Below, in pieces: positions 1 to 11,345 of a stretch of DNA of 64,000 bases. Numbering within the stretch: position 1 is the first letter of the stretch; every line of letters starts with the position of its first letter. The stretch is from Phymorhynchus buccinoides (taxonomy: Eukaryota; Mollusca; Gastropoda; Neogastropoda; Raphitomidae). The notes beneath the pieces were generated by a model. The model had not been told where the DNA came from, searched no databases, and worked only from the letters and a program-made list of their open reading frames with translations. The translations under genes and the position numbers were made by a program. The stretch is from contig CM065710.1 of assembly GCA_017654935.2 (NCBI GenBank), positions 26,848,729-26,912,728 of the forward strand, written 5' to 3'.

Positions 1-433
1 AGTTCTAAAGGAAACACAGATGACTGAACTGCATCAAGCTGACTGCATGTTGAGTCAACGTTGCATCAATATTCAAATTTCATTCGGACCTTTCTAAAGT
101 CGAATTGTCTTTCTTCTTTCTTTCCTAATTTTTTATTTTTTTTTACAAATAACAAGACTGCATAAGCATAAGTAAAATAAGTTAAAAAAAACAAAATGCT
201 GGCTTATTGGGCATTGAATATGCACCTATTAATCAAAATAAAGAGCATTATAAAAAAGAACTTAAGAAATGCTAGTTGTCATGTCGATCAGTTGACTATA
301 GAGGCTATGGCAGTTGTAACACAGCTTTATTCATTCAAGATGCACAGACTAGATGCAGGCCCTCATTGCCATTTTAAAGCACGCTACTTCATGTTATAGG
401 GGTCTATGGCCAACGGTTTGGGCGCAATCGCCT

Positions 434-500
<67 letters not shown>
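434..500. repeat. (CA)n microsatellite
   Basis: An uninterrupted CA run follows the motif TATGGCCAACGGTTTGGGC. The same motif precedes a second CA run at 1,284. That pairing suggests two copies of one dispersed repeat whose tail is a dinucleotide or CAGA tract. Confidence 0.95.
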
Positions 501-503
<3 letters not shown>

Positions 504-1279
504 TAGCCGATTACAGTAGTCATTGAAAAGTCAAGGTCAAGGTTATTAGTATGCTCAATACTGTGCACGACACAATGCTTTCAGGCAGTTTGCCTACCTG
601 CCAAATTTGACGCCAGTAACTGAAAAAATGTGAAAGATATGGTCCAAACACAATTTGACACCTCCAAGGTCTATGTCATTGATCTTGACCATCATAGGTA
701 CCCAATATTCAAAATCACCATTAACCAATTCCTGCGAAGTCGGAGGGTGGCTGTCCACGTAGTGGGGTAATCACAAACGGTTGCACACGTAATGTTCCCA
801 TCCTTAGCTGGTGCATTTGTACCATATTGTTCAAGTGCTTCGACTTTAAGCCAGAGCAAGACAACAACAACATTAGCCAATGCTTGCCCATCCCAAGTTC
901 GAAAGTTATAAGTCCAATGATGTGAATGATATGGCCTCAAGAAGAAATTTCGGTTTTTAAGGTCAAATTTCAAGGTCAAGGTCAGCACGTTTTTATTTAT
1001 ATTTTTTCTATGGGACCATTCCGGCACTGTGGTACACTACCATACAAAATTTGAAGCCATTCTGTCCACTAGTTCATGAGATACAGTTTAGACATGAAAT
1101 ATATAGCACAAAGAAGGACATTTTGGTTTTGTGAGTCTTCTTTGGCGGAGGTTCCACATTCAGGATCTGAATAGATTGTGCCATGCTGATCAAGAATATA
1201 ATTATATGCCAACAGGGGTCTATGGCCAACGGTTTGGGCACACTCGCCTGGACAGACAGACAGACAGACGAAAATGACG

Positions 1280-1283
<4 letters not shown>

Positions 1284-1359
<76 letters not shown>

Positions 1360-1376
1360 CATACATACACACACAC
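1284..1376. repeat. (CA)n microsatellite with CAGA lead-in
   Basis: CAGA repeats at about 1,253-1,270 lead into a long CA run. The upstream flank repeats the TATGGCCAACGGTTTGGGC motif seen at about 405. The open frames across this stretch are only TH or CV dipeptide runs and are not genes. Confidence 0.95.
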
Positions 1377-1650
1377 CGCGTATTTTATTATACGAATAGA
1401 TTTTATTTTCCGCTTGCTTTCGATTATTATTAGTTAATTTCAAATCACGTGTCCCCTTGCCATGAAGATTGTATTGTCAATGGCAATTAAAACATTTTTC
1501 AAGTTTCAAGTTTCTGTGTCTGCTGCTGCTGTTTTCCTAGGCTATTTTGACTATGCATATATCTGTTTATTTGTCCCTTCTCAGCAACGCTGTAGTTCAT
1601 TCGGTGGGTTGTCATTTGACGTTCACTTCCCAACACAAGCTAGGATGACT

Positions 1651-2756
1651 GAATTCAGTCGAATATACCATGCAGGCTACAGTCGAATATACCATGCAGC
1701 ATACAGTGGAATATACCATGCAGGCTACAGTCGAATCTACAATGCAGACTACAGTGGAATATATCATGCAGAATACAGTCGAATCTACAATGCAGAATAC
1801 AGTGGAATATATCATGCAGAATACAGTCGAATCTACAATGCAGACTACAGTGGAATATACCATGCAGGCTACAGTCGAATCTACAATGCAGCATACAGTG
1901 GAATATATCATGCAGAATACGGTCGAATCTACAATGCAGCATACAGTGGAATATACCATGCAGAATACGGTCGAATGCAGCATACAGTGGAATATATCAT
2001 GCAGAATACGGTCGAATCTACAATGCAGCATACAGTGGAATATATCATGCAGAATTACAGTCGAATCTACAATGCAGCATACAGTGGAATATATCATGCA
2101 GGCTACAGTCGAATCTACAATGCAGCATACAGTTGGAATATATCATGCAGAATACAGTCGAATCTACAATGCAGCATACAGTGGACATGCAGGCTACAGT
2201 CGAATCTACAATGTACAGTGGAATATATCATGCAGAATAACAGAATCTACAATGCAGCCTACAGTGGAATATATCATGCAGAATACAGTCGAATCTACAA
2301 TGCAGCATACAGTGGAATATACCATGCAGGCTACAGTCGAATCTACAATGCAGCATACAGTGGAATATATCATGCAGGCTACGGCGAATCTACAATGCAG
2401 CATACAGTGGAATATATCATGAAATCTACAATGCAGCATACAGTGGAATATATCATGCAGAATACAGTCGAATCTACAATGCAATACAGTGGAATATATC
2501 ATGCAGGCTACAGTCGAATCTACAATGCAGCATACAGTGGAATAATCATGCAGAATGTCGAATCTACAATGCAGCCTACAGTTATATCATGCAGAATACG
2601 GTCGAATCTACAATGCAGCATACAGTGGAATATATCATGCAGAATACGGTCGAATCTACAATGCAGCATACAGTGGAATATACATGCAGAATACAGTCGA
2701 ATCTACAATGCAGCATACAGTGGAATATATCATGCAGGCTACAGTCGAATCTACAA
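1651..2756. repeat. 24-bp minisatellite (48-bp dimer), copy 1
   Basis: Two alternating 24-bp half-units, one with GTCGAATCTACAATGCAGCA and one with GTGGAATATATCATGCAGAA, form a 48-bp dimer repeated for about 1.1 kb. Because 24 is a multiple of three, long frames stay open on both strands and give repetitive peptides (e.g. YSRIYNAAYSGIYHAEYS). I treat these frames as by-products and not as genes. The right edge abuts the LINE relic at 2,757. Confidence 0.93.
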
Positions 2757-3640
2757 TTACATTAAAATGCACAAACAAAATTGACACGGCTCTCTATAGA
2801 ATTTCTCTGGAATTAACGTCTGTCTTAAACTGTGAATAACTGGGCATACCATGTAAACACAAAATGAACTTCATCTTCCTTATCTGTTCCACACATTGGA
2901 CAAAATAGGTCATTTTCTGTGTGGGTCCTGTATCTTAAATAATTGAATTTTAATATCAGAAATGCAGAGTCTAAACTTACAAGTAATCTGTTTTAATGCA
3001 CGACTTAAGTTGACAGTTAGATATGGTTTAACAGAATGAGACACATAGTTGAATAGGGACTCTGTCACTATTTTGTACACGATGATGCCAGTTCTGCTAG
3101 TTACAATCTAAGTTACAGTTAGATATGGTTTAACAGAATGAGACACATAGTTGAATAGGGACTCTGTCACTATTTTGTACACGATGATGCCAGTTCTGCT
3201 AGTTACAATCTAAGTTACAGTTAGATATGGTTTAACAGAATGAGACACATAGTTGAATAGGGACTCTGTCACTATTTTGTACACGATGATGCCAGTTCTG
3301 CTAGTTACAATCTAAGTTACAGTTAGATATGGTTTAACAGAATGAGACACATAGTTGAATAGGGACTCTGTCACTATTTTGTACACGATGATGCCAGTTC
3401 TGCTAGTTACAATCTAAGTTACAGTTAGATATGGTTTAACAGAATGAGACACATAGTTGAATAGGGACTCTGTCACTATTTTGTACACGATGATGCCAGT
3501 TCTGCTAGTTACAATCTAAGTTACAGTTAGATATGGTTTAACAGAATGAGACACATAGTTGAATAGGGACTCTGTCCCCCCTTTCCTTCCTCATCAATCA
3601 CACACACAAAATCGCATGGAAAAGAACAATGGGTGGCGCG
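2757..3640 (-). mobile_element. LINE ORF2 C-terminal relic, copy 1
   Basis: On the minus strand, 2,757-3,010 encodes the end of a LINE ORF2 in shifting frames: a segment with FRLCISDIK, the zinc-binding-like CPMCGTDKEDEVHFVF, then a CPVIHSLRQTLIPEKFY-type ending. These match the terminal region usual for Jockey-superfamily LINEs. Frameshifts show it is dead. The stretch to its right is a 102-bp tandem array that also reads as LINE C-terminal sequence, so the array seems to have grown from within the element. It is a different family from the large LINE at 7,416-14,300. Confidence 0.65.
3009..3575. repeat. 102-bp tandem repeat, about 5.6 copies
   Basis: The start AGATATGGTTTAACAGAATG recurs at 3,019, 3,121, 3,223, 3,325, 3,427 and 3,529, exactly 102 bp apart. 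The units I compared are identical, which points to recent expansion or homogenisation. The unit is 34 codons long and its minus strand continues the LINE relic's reading frame. Confidence 0.95.
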
Positions 3641-3720
3641 CTTATGGCTGCGACGCGCTCTCCAGGTGGGAGCAACCCGAATTTCACAGAGACGCCTCTG
3701 TGACTATAAAGTACCTAATG
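3625..3720 (+). mobile_element. SINE 3' end fragment
   Basis: The string GCGACGCGCTCTCCAGGTGG followed by GAGCAACCCGAATTTCAC recurs at about 38,670-38,715 and 43,405-43,450. I recognise this as the 3' region of a tRNA-derived SINE seen in gastropod sequence. No A or B box is present here, so it is a 5'-truncated copy. Confidence 0.55.
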
Positions 3721-4110
3721 CCTAATACCTAGTTATGCAATTTAACATTATATTGCGGTGCGCATGCAATACAGACGTAATAAATCTCTTTCAGTGCACT
3801 TTACTAAGACAGAAAGTACAGACCGGGATAATTAGGCCCTACATTGCTTGGAGTTGACTTAACTTAATATTTCTTGCGCCATTTTACTGCTGTTGCTCAA
3901 AATGTCAGTAATCCAAAGTGGGTTTTTTTCTTTTTCCCCCTTTTTTTTCGCTCAAACATTTTTGGCTGCTCATGATGTTTGAACTGAAAAAACGCTGTCG
4001 CCATTCAAAAGTTAAATGACCAAAATAATTATTAAGTTTTCTGCTTAAGAGATAAAAACAAAAAGACTGTCTTACTGGATATGGCAGTACGCTTTCCTGG
4101 AAGCATACTT
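3720..4110. other. No recognised feature
   Basis: AT-rich sequence with short poly-T and poly-C runs. No frame, repeat array or element was identified in it. Confidence 0.5.
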
Positions 4111-4111
4111 T

Positions 4112-4440
4112 TTGTACCACAACTATTGGACCCACATACCACTAGTCCCACAAATGTGGTACTAGTGGTATGTGGGTCCAACAGTTGTGGTAAATGTGGG
4201 ACTAGTGGTATGTGGGTCCAATAGTTGTGGTACCAATTGCATTTCCCCCACTCATTTTCATATCAAAATTGTGGGACTAGCGGTATTGCACCTTTAGTCC
4301 AATAGTTGTGGGAACAATGACTGAAAACCTAGCCTGGCGCGTCGATATTCCCACATACTTTTGTTCCCACAACCTTTACTCCCACATACCATTAAACCCA
4401 CAAAATTAGTGTGGGACTAGCAGTACGTGGGTCCAAAAGC
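4112..4440. repeat. Inverted repeat cluster (CCACATACCACTAGTCCCACA family)
   Basis: One arm at about 4,116-4,155 reads ACCACAACTATTGGACCCAC then ATACCACTAGTCCCACA. Two inverted copies follow at about 4,155-4,225. Diverged fragments of the same motif continue to 4,440. The arms could fold into a long hairpin. It may be the remains of a foldback or MITE family with partial inverted duplication; no target duplication was found. Confidence 0.75.
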
Positions 4441-4479
4441 ATTGCATTCTCATGGGTCCTTGAACACAAACGGCAAGCC

Positions 4480-4690
4480 ATACGTACGTACCTCCAATGC
4501 TTTGCATCTAAATAGCAAATAGTATTGAATGGTGCCAAATAGTGCTGGGTTGTACCAAATAATATTATACGGTGCCAGGGGTACCAAATTGTACCGAATT
4601 GTACCGAGTAATACAGTGAGTATCCAATGGTATCGAAGCGCAACAAATAATGCCAAATGATACCAAACAGTGCCAAGTGTCAATATGTCC
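4480..4690. repeat. Degenerate short repeats of TACCAAA/GTACC type
   Basis: Short motifs such as GGTGCCAAATAGTGC, GTACCAAATAATA, GTACCAAATTGTACC and GATACCAAACAGTGCC recur at 10-20 bp spacing. It reads as an old, diverged short-unit tandem array between two palindromic repeat clusters. Confidence 0.6.
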
Positions 4691-5080
4691 ACGTATGGAC
4701 CAGTGGTCAGTGACAATGACCAGTGGTCACTTAATTTAACAAAAAATAATCATCAAGTTTTGATTCTTAACAGCTTATTTCTTGTCACCAGATAATCTAT
4801 GCACTTGTATAATGCAGATGACCAGTGGTCACTGCCACTGACCAGTGGTCACCTTGACGTAAATTCCACATTTTCACTATTTTACAGCTTATTAGTATGC
4901 CATGAGTACTACTGGACCTTGTACAATGTAGACGACCACTGGTCAGTGAGAATGACCAGTGGTCATTTTGACTTACAAATCCAATTTTGATTCTTAACAG
5001 GTTATTTACTGTCACCAAATAATGTAATGCAGATGACCAGTGGTCACTGCCACTGACCATTGGTTACCTTGACGTAAATT
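4690..5080. repeat. Paired 11-bp palindromes in a tandem array, copy 1
   Basis: The near-perfect dyad GACCAGTGGTC (or GACCACTGGTC) occurs in pairs about 22 bp apart, near 4,698, 4,820, 4,934 and 5,036. The pairs are roughly 100-120 bp apart and embedded in a larger repeated unit that shares TTGACGTAAATTCC and TTTTCACTATTT. The second dyad of the last pair is degenerate. Site-like spacing is visible; any binding function is speculation. Confidence 0.8.
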
Positions 5081-5410
5081 CCTCATTTTCACTATTTACC
5101 ACTATTCTGATGCTGAATTTTAAATATTATACCGATTGACCAAAATTTGGCCAAAATATGGCCGAAAATGGCAAACATTTAAATCTTGAATAACTTGAGA
5201 ATGGCTTCACGGATTGTGTTCATAATATTCTCAGTATTTTATGAAAAGTAGCATAGCAACACTGTCTGTGTAAAATAAAACCGGAAGTATGGTCCAAAAA
5301 TGCGGAAATTGGCCACGTTTTCAGTTTAATTACGCGAAAACCCTTTGACAGTGTGGATTGTTATTTTCTATGTTTAACAACAACTTCGTTTAAAGAGAGA
5401 CTTGTTCCAC

Positions 5411-6472
5411 CAGTGCATGTTGCCTGGTCCATCAGTGCATGTTGCCTGGTCCATCAGTGCATGTTGCCTGGTCCATCAGTGCATGTTGCCTGGTCCATCA
5501 GCGATATGTTGCCTGGTCCATCAGTGCATGTTGCCTGGTCCATCAGCGACATGTTGCCTGGTCCATCAGTGCATGTTGCCTGGTCCATCAGTGACATGTT
5601 GCCTGGTCCATCAGTGCATGTTGCCTGGTCCATCAGTGCATGTTGCCTGGTCCATCAGCGATATGTTGCCTGGTCCATCAGTGCATGTTGCCTGGTCCAT
5701 CAGTGCATGTTGCCTGGTCCATCAGTGATATGTTGCCTGGTCCATCAGTGCATGTTGCCTGGTCCATCAGCGATATGTTGCCTGGTCCATCAGTGCATGT
5801 TGCCTGGTCCATCAGTGATATGTTGCCTGGTCCATCAGTGCATGTTGCCTGGTCCATCAGTGCATGTTGCCTGGTCCATCAGCGATATGTTGCCTGGTCC
5901 ATCAGTGCATGTTGCCTGGTCCATCAGCGACATGTTGCCTGGTCCATCAGTGCATGTTGCCTGGTCCATCAGTGCATGTTGCCTGGTCCATCAGTGATAT
6001 GTTGCCTGGTCCATCAGTGCATGTTGCCTGGTCCATCAGCGATATGTTGCCTGGTCCATCAGCGATATGTTGCCTGGTCCATCAGTGTTGCCTGGTCCAT
6101 CATGTTGCCTGGTCCATCAGTGCATGTTGCCTGGTCCATCAGTGCATGTTGCCTGGTCCATCAGCGATATGTTGCCTGGTCCATCAGTGCATGTTGCCTG
6201 GTCCATCAGTGACATGTTGCCTGGTCCATCAGTGCATGTTGCCTGGTCCATCAGTGATATGTTGCCTGGTCCATCAGTGATATGTTGCCTGGTCCATCAG
6301 TGCATGTTGCCTGGTCCATCAGCGATCAGCGATGTGCATGCCTGGTCCATGTTGCCTGGTCCATCAGTGCATGTTGCCTGGTCCATCAGTGACATGTTGC
6401 CTGGTCCATCAGTGCATGTTGCCTGGTCCATCAGCGATATGTTGCCTGGTCCATCAGTGCATGTTGCCCTGA
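5411..6472. repeat. 22/23-bp minisatellite, copy 1
   Basis: About 47 units share TGTTGCCTGGTCCATCAG. A variable segment at the unit junction is TGCA (22-bp unit) or CGATA, TGATA, TGACA or CGACA (23-bp units). Variants tend to alternate with the TGCA type, giving a loose dimer pattern. A few units are deleted or fused near 6,070-6,110 and 6,320-6,350. The open frames are repetitive and not genes. Confidence 0.95.
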
Positions 6473-6600
6473 ATACCGTAACGCTAGAACTTAAAAACCC
6501 CAATCCACGTTCATCTTCTGGTGAAAGCCATATTGCTTAAATTTTTAACGTTCTGATCCTGGACAATGTCTTTTTATTATGTATGCCAGATACCTCGTCT

Positions 6601-6741
6601 GGGCCTGTATTCACGTTGAGATAGCATGATGCTAACTTAGAAGCTCTTCCAAAAGTCCTATTAAATCCTATAGGACATTGGAAGAGCTTCTAAGTTAGCA
6701 TCATGCTAAGTCTCATGCTATCTCAACGTGAATACAGGCCC
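6601..6741. mobile_element. Hairpin MITE, copy 1
   Basis: A 141-bp near-perfect inverted repeat starts GGGCCTGTATTCACGTTGAG and ends with its complement CTCAACGTGAATACAGGCCC. Arms of about 60 bp enclose a short centre. Ends of the GGGCCTGTATTCA type are common among MITEs. I found no clear target duplication, so the parent superfamily is not assigned. Confidence 0.8.
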
Positions 6742-7241
6742 TGGTCTTTTAAAACTCTTTTACCATCGAACCTGTCGCTAGTACCATCGCTGCTACATGA
6801 TGTATGTCTTCAACACTGTAGTGGTGAAATCTTTTGTTCGTGCTGAATTGGGCTTACGGGGTCAACACGCTATATTTGTGACTGTTTAGATAGACGCAAG
6901 AAAGTTTAGACGCTGTTGGCTTTCTTCTCTCTTTTTGCCTAACTTCTTTCGTCGGGGACATTTGGACTCGCTTTTATTGGCATAAAACCTCTAAAAAAAA
7001 TGTTCGTAGTTTTCTTTCTGTGAAAGTCTCTTCTTGTTCTTATCTGTAACATCGCTTTTCCTGAGGTCTCCATGGTCATTCTCCACAGTTTGGCGATGTC
7101 TTCTTCTTTTAATGGAGACAATAAGCCGAACCATATTGTGATTCTCGCAAATGGTTTTGTTTTTAATTTTGTGAAAAGAAAAGGCCAGCTGACATGGTCG
7201 TTGTCAAAATTATACAACACCATTAGTTACTCAAAGTTTTG

Positions 7242-7244
<3 letters not shown>
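6742..7244. other. No recognised feature
   Basis: Unique-looking sequence between the MITE and the GA array. A 94-codon minus-strand frame (6,939-7,223) is present in both copies but shows no recognisable domain, and I do not call it a gene. Confidence 0.4.
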
Positions 7245-7333
<89 letters not shown>

Positions 7334-7355
7334 CAGAGATCCAGAGAGAGAGAGA

Positions 7356-7415
<60 letters not shown>
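7245..7415. repeat. (GA)n microsatellite, copy 1
   Basis: A GA run is broken by GGCAGAGATCC and a short GGAAA. It abuts the 3' tail of the LINE and is shorter, with other interruptions, in copy 2. The SLSLSL and ERERER frames here are artefacts. Confidence 0.95.
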
Positions 7416-7418
<3 letters not shown>

Positions 7419-7849
7419 CAATCCAATCCAATCCAATCCAAATGATTTGTATTGCCATTAGCATACATAAGCCTTTATGGCAAGGGGATACTGTCAAATA
7501 ACATAGATCATTTTAATAGGCAAATAAAGGAAATCAGTCTATTCTTGATGAAAGAAACAATAATGCAAAAACGACAACCATTTAGAAATAAAATAAAAAA
7601 TAAAATAAAAATAAAATTATTCAGTGAACAATCTTTCTCGTAACGCTTCCACCTCTCTTTTCACCTGCTCTTTCCTTTCACCCTCCCTCCTCCCTCTCCT
7701 CTCACATGCATGCAAAATCATTCGTCCACATTCGTAATTAACTAAACATAATGTAATTATTTATACATGATATTATTAAGTACATAGAAAATACTTGACG
7801 TGCTTACAATATATAAAAGTGGTTATAATTGTACATAGTGAGTATTGAA

Positions 7850-9935
7850 TTATCAACGAATCTGTTCCAGAAACTGCTTGCCTCTACAATAAACTTTGCA
7901 AAGGATATAATCCATTCCTCTTTTGGGGTTAGTAATAACAGTGTCAGGTCTCGTCCTTGTACGACTGTTTCTTTGAATACCATACATTTTCTACGAATTT
8001 ATTCATAGGCTGGGCAGACAAAAACAAAATGAATTTCATTTTTAACCCTGTTTGCCATAGAACACATACAGCAAGTATTTTGATTATAATGTTCAAACCA
8101 TCGCTTATTGGGGTTAAGACCTAAGGTCCTTGTTCGGAGTTTAGCTAGGCTAGTTCTATGCCACTTATTTGTAAGACTTTTTAAATATTGTTCAGTTTCA
8201 AACTCATTTTTAAAGGACAAAAACCAGTTGTATTTAGGACTTTCTTATAGACTTGCATTCCAGTTTTGTTTGTGACAACATATCAATCTGTCTTTAAAAT
8301 CAGAAATGAACTGCCCTATATTTCCCACCCCTTGAGAAAGCCAAACTAACCCAAACCCATTCTCTGTCAGAACCTTTTTAATACAGGAGACCCAGTTTAC
8401 TTTTCCCTTATCATGTTGTATTACTAACATTTCATACGCCTGCCTGGATAATCTGCTCATGGGTAAATTAACTAGTTTCAACCAGTACCTTACCGCTTTT
8501 GTGTATGATCTTAAATACAAAGGGTAGCGTCCTGTTTCACCGTACACAATTTTATTAGAAGCATGTATGGGCACATTCATAATACGTTTTATGGCATACG
8601 TGTGGATCTTTTCCATCAAAAGGGTTATTCAATAGTCCCCAGATTTCTGCACCGTAGGTCATCATAGGTTCAATTTGTGCATCGAACAGCTTCCCAAAAA
8701 GGCTGATATCAATAGAATTTAATCTTCTCATTGTTCGTAATATCTCTATGATCCCTTCTTCCCTTTTCTAAACAACTCTGACCAGCATATATTTAGACTT
8801 AATTTTGTTGTAAACCATATTCCTAAATATTTATAGCAGTTAGTTACCTTTACCTCAGATTCACCATAAAACCATTTTTCATGACGTGCTAAGTGACCCC
8901 CTTTTCTAAACACCATCACATTTGTTTTGCTTAAGTTTATAGTTAGCTCCAATTTGTCAGCTTCCTGTTTAAAAGCATCTAATTGATTCTGCAGGCCAAC
9001 AGATGTATCGGATAACAAAATAATGTCGTTCGCAAACAGCGACAAAAACAATTCAGCAAGACCTGGCACCATCTGAATTCCGTGTTTACCCTTTGTTATT
9101 ATTTCTAGAGCAAGCTCGTCAATATAAAAAAGGCAAATAGCTCGGGGCTTAGCAGACACCCTTGGTTTACACCAAGTGGACAATTAAAACCATCAGAGTA
9201 TGTATACTTGTCACGAACACATGCCAAGACTGATTTATACATACCTTCAAGAGCCCTGTACAGTTTCCCATTCACACCATTATTTCTTAGTACCTACCAC
9301 AAAATATTCCTGTTTACTAAATAGAACGCTTTACGAAAATCTATGAAAGCCACAAAAAGTTTTGAATTTTTTGCTAGGTATTTTTGCACTAAAGCATACA
9401 GTGTAAATATATGGTCTATAGTGCTGTAACCAGATCTAAAACCCACCTGCTCTTCAACCAATTTTTCTTCTCTCTTAGACCATACAGTTAGTCTTTTATT
9501 TAATATATCAGTATAGATTTTACTGATCACATTTGTCAAAGCAACTCCTTGATAATTGTCTGGATTGTTATGGTAGCCTTTTTTATGGATTTTGACCATG
9601 CCTCTGGAAAAATTCCTTTTTTCAAACAATGCATTAAAACTAAAAACTAAGTAGTCCACAACAATCTCATTTGCACATTTAAACATTTCAGCTATTATTT
9701 TGTCCGGTCCAGCACTTTTCCCACATTTCAGATGTGAAATGCCATTCATTACTTCCTCTCTTGTAATGTTATCATTGAACAAATGTTCTCCTGTCTCTTG
9801 AGTGGTAGTATCAAAAACATTAAAGAAATGGTCGTGCCATTGTTGGGGAGCAATGCCAGTATAGATTGTAGTCTTTCTGTTAGTACTCCTAATTGTAGAC
9901 CAGAATGACTTTGGATTATTGGCTGAGGCCTTCAA
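7850..9935 (-). pseudogene. LINE ORF2 reverse transcriptase and C-terminus (broken), copy 1
   Basis: RT motifs in order: SAGPDKIIAEMFK, NYQGVALTNVISKIY, EEQVGFRSGYSTIDHI, LFVAFIDFRKAF (motif A Asp intact), then motif C reading LFANDIILLSD, in which the first Asp of FADD is Asn (codon 9,028-9,030). Next come INLSKTNVMVF and the thumb-like VYGETGRYPLYLRSY. The cysteine/histidine segment CCMCSMANRVKNEIHF closes it. Frame is lost near 9,200, 8,745 and 8,625, and TAA stops lie in frame at 8,245-8,247 and 7,999-8,001. No activity is expected. Confidence 0.85.
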
Positions 9936-10365
9936 TTTATCAAGCCTATGTTAATCAAATTCTTCTTTTTTGACTGTTTCAATAGGTTATATTATTTTCT
10001 TTCTTCAACATATTCAGTTCTATTTTGCCTTTTTAATTCTGCTGTTTTCACATGCTGAGTCTTTTTTTAAACATCCCATTTTCTTTTTTTCATTACATGC
10101 TTTATCAAACCAATCACACACTTCTTTATCCTTTTTCCACACTTTTCTCACCATACAGGCAGCCGCACAATATAAGCTACTCGTAAACATACTAATACAT
10201 GTACTGACATCAATGTTAATGAACTGTTTAGCTTTATCCAAACTATAAATTCAAGAGAATGTTGTTCTTCTTTGAATGACTGCGTTTGTTCTTCAGACCA
10301 TACAATCCGTCCCTCTTCATTATCAATTATTGGTTCATTTTTATCAACATCACTGTTACTAGTTT

Positions 10366-11345
10366 TTAACCATTCCATTTCCATAGGCAAGAGTACAGTT
10401 TGATGCCAGTTCTAACGCTACAGTTTTCAAACAAATCCTTTGAAGACATAAAATAGTCCACCACACTGCTGCTGTTAGGCGAATCAAAGGTAAAGTCCCC
10501 ATTAGATTCATCCACACAGGACCCATTCAAAATAGTTAAGTCCAATAAAAAAAAACCACACAAATCCAACAATGTTTTACCAAAACCATTAAGAAAACAA
10601 TCATTTGAGTGGCGCACAAACCCATCCCTGTTTCCCCTCAGATCAGCAGTGTCATGTTTATGACTTCCAATATTCACACCAGCACCATGATATGCATAGC
10701 CCACATTTTCTGAATCATACTCAGACTCAAAGTCAACACTATCAACATCCTCACTGACATCAAAATCATAATAAACATCATTTTCATCATCTCCACTATC
10801 ATCATTATCATCATCAACTGTGAAAGGAATCATTGTCTCAAATTTAGGTTGCTGACTCCCTGTTCGTGAATTTAAGTCACCGCATACCAGCATAACTTGT
10901 TATCCACATCATGATTATCTATAACCTCTAGCAAACTGTCTTCTAAAATACTAAAGCTGTCATTGCATGGTAAATCTCTATAAGTACCACAGGTACCACA
11001 TAACACCCAACTAGTAGAACATCCTTAGTTGTATTGAACAGCTCTTTGTTAATCTTTAACAGAATCAAGTTATCTACATCTGTTATAATTTGTGTTGCAA
11101 ACCGTTTACATTTCTTTTTTACCATTACTAAAACCCCGCATGAGTGTCTACCTCTATGCGAAGTTTTCTTTGCTGGAGCATAGCATTTCTCAACGTCAAG
11201 AAAAACACAGTCAAAATTAAAGTTTTTGCCAACAAATGGTTCTGTCGGGCAGACAAAATCAAAACAGTTTACATAATTTACAAATGAAATATCATTTAGC
11301 TTGGTCCACAGATTCTCTATGTTATAATTGAGGAATTTTAATTCA
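10366..11345 (-). pseudogene. LINE ORF2 endonuclease domain (frameshifted), copy 1
   Basis: The first part reads like an APE-type endonuclease start: LKFLNYNIENLWTKL, then CFDFVCPTEPF with the catalytic-type Glu, then CGVLVMVKKK. After a frameshift near 10,900-10,950 comes VCGDLNSRTGS, the GDxN motif of the family, followed by an unusual acidic stretch of about 45 residues rich in Asp, Glu and Ser. It then resumes with NGFGKTLLDL and SSSVVDYFMSS. The usual terminal SDH motif is not seen. It would nick target DNA at insertion; here it is broken. Confidence 0.75.

Noticed and set aside
1462..2784. 440-codon frame across the 24-bp minisatellite
   Set aside because: The unit length is a multiple of three, so several frames on both strands stay open by construction; the peptide is a simple repeat and copy 2 does not preserve it.
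5411..6472. CRISPR array
   Set aside because: The units are contiguous with no unique spacers, and the genome is eukaryotic.
5353..6540. Overlapping long frames with repeated MLPGPSVHVAWSI-type peptides
   Set aside because: They shift between frames as 22- and 23-bp units alternate, which a real protein-coding repeat would not tolerate.
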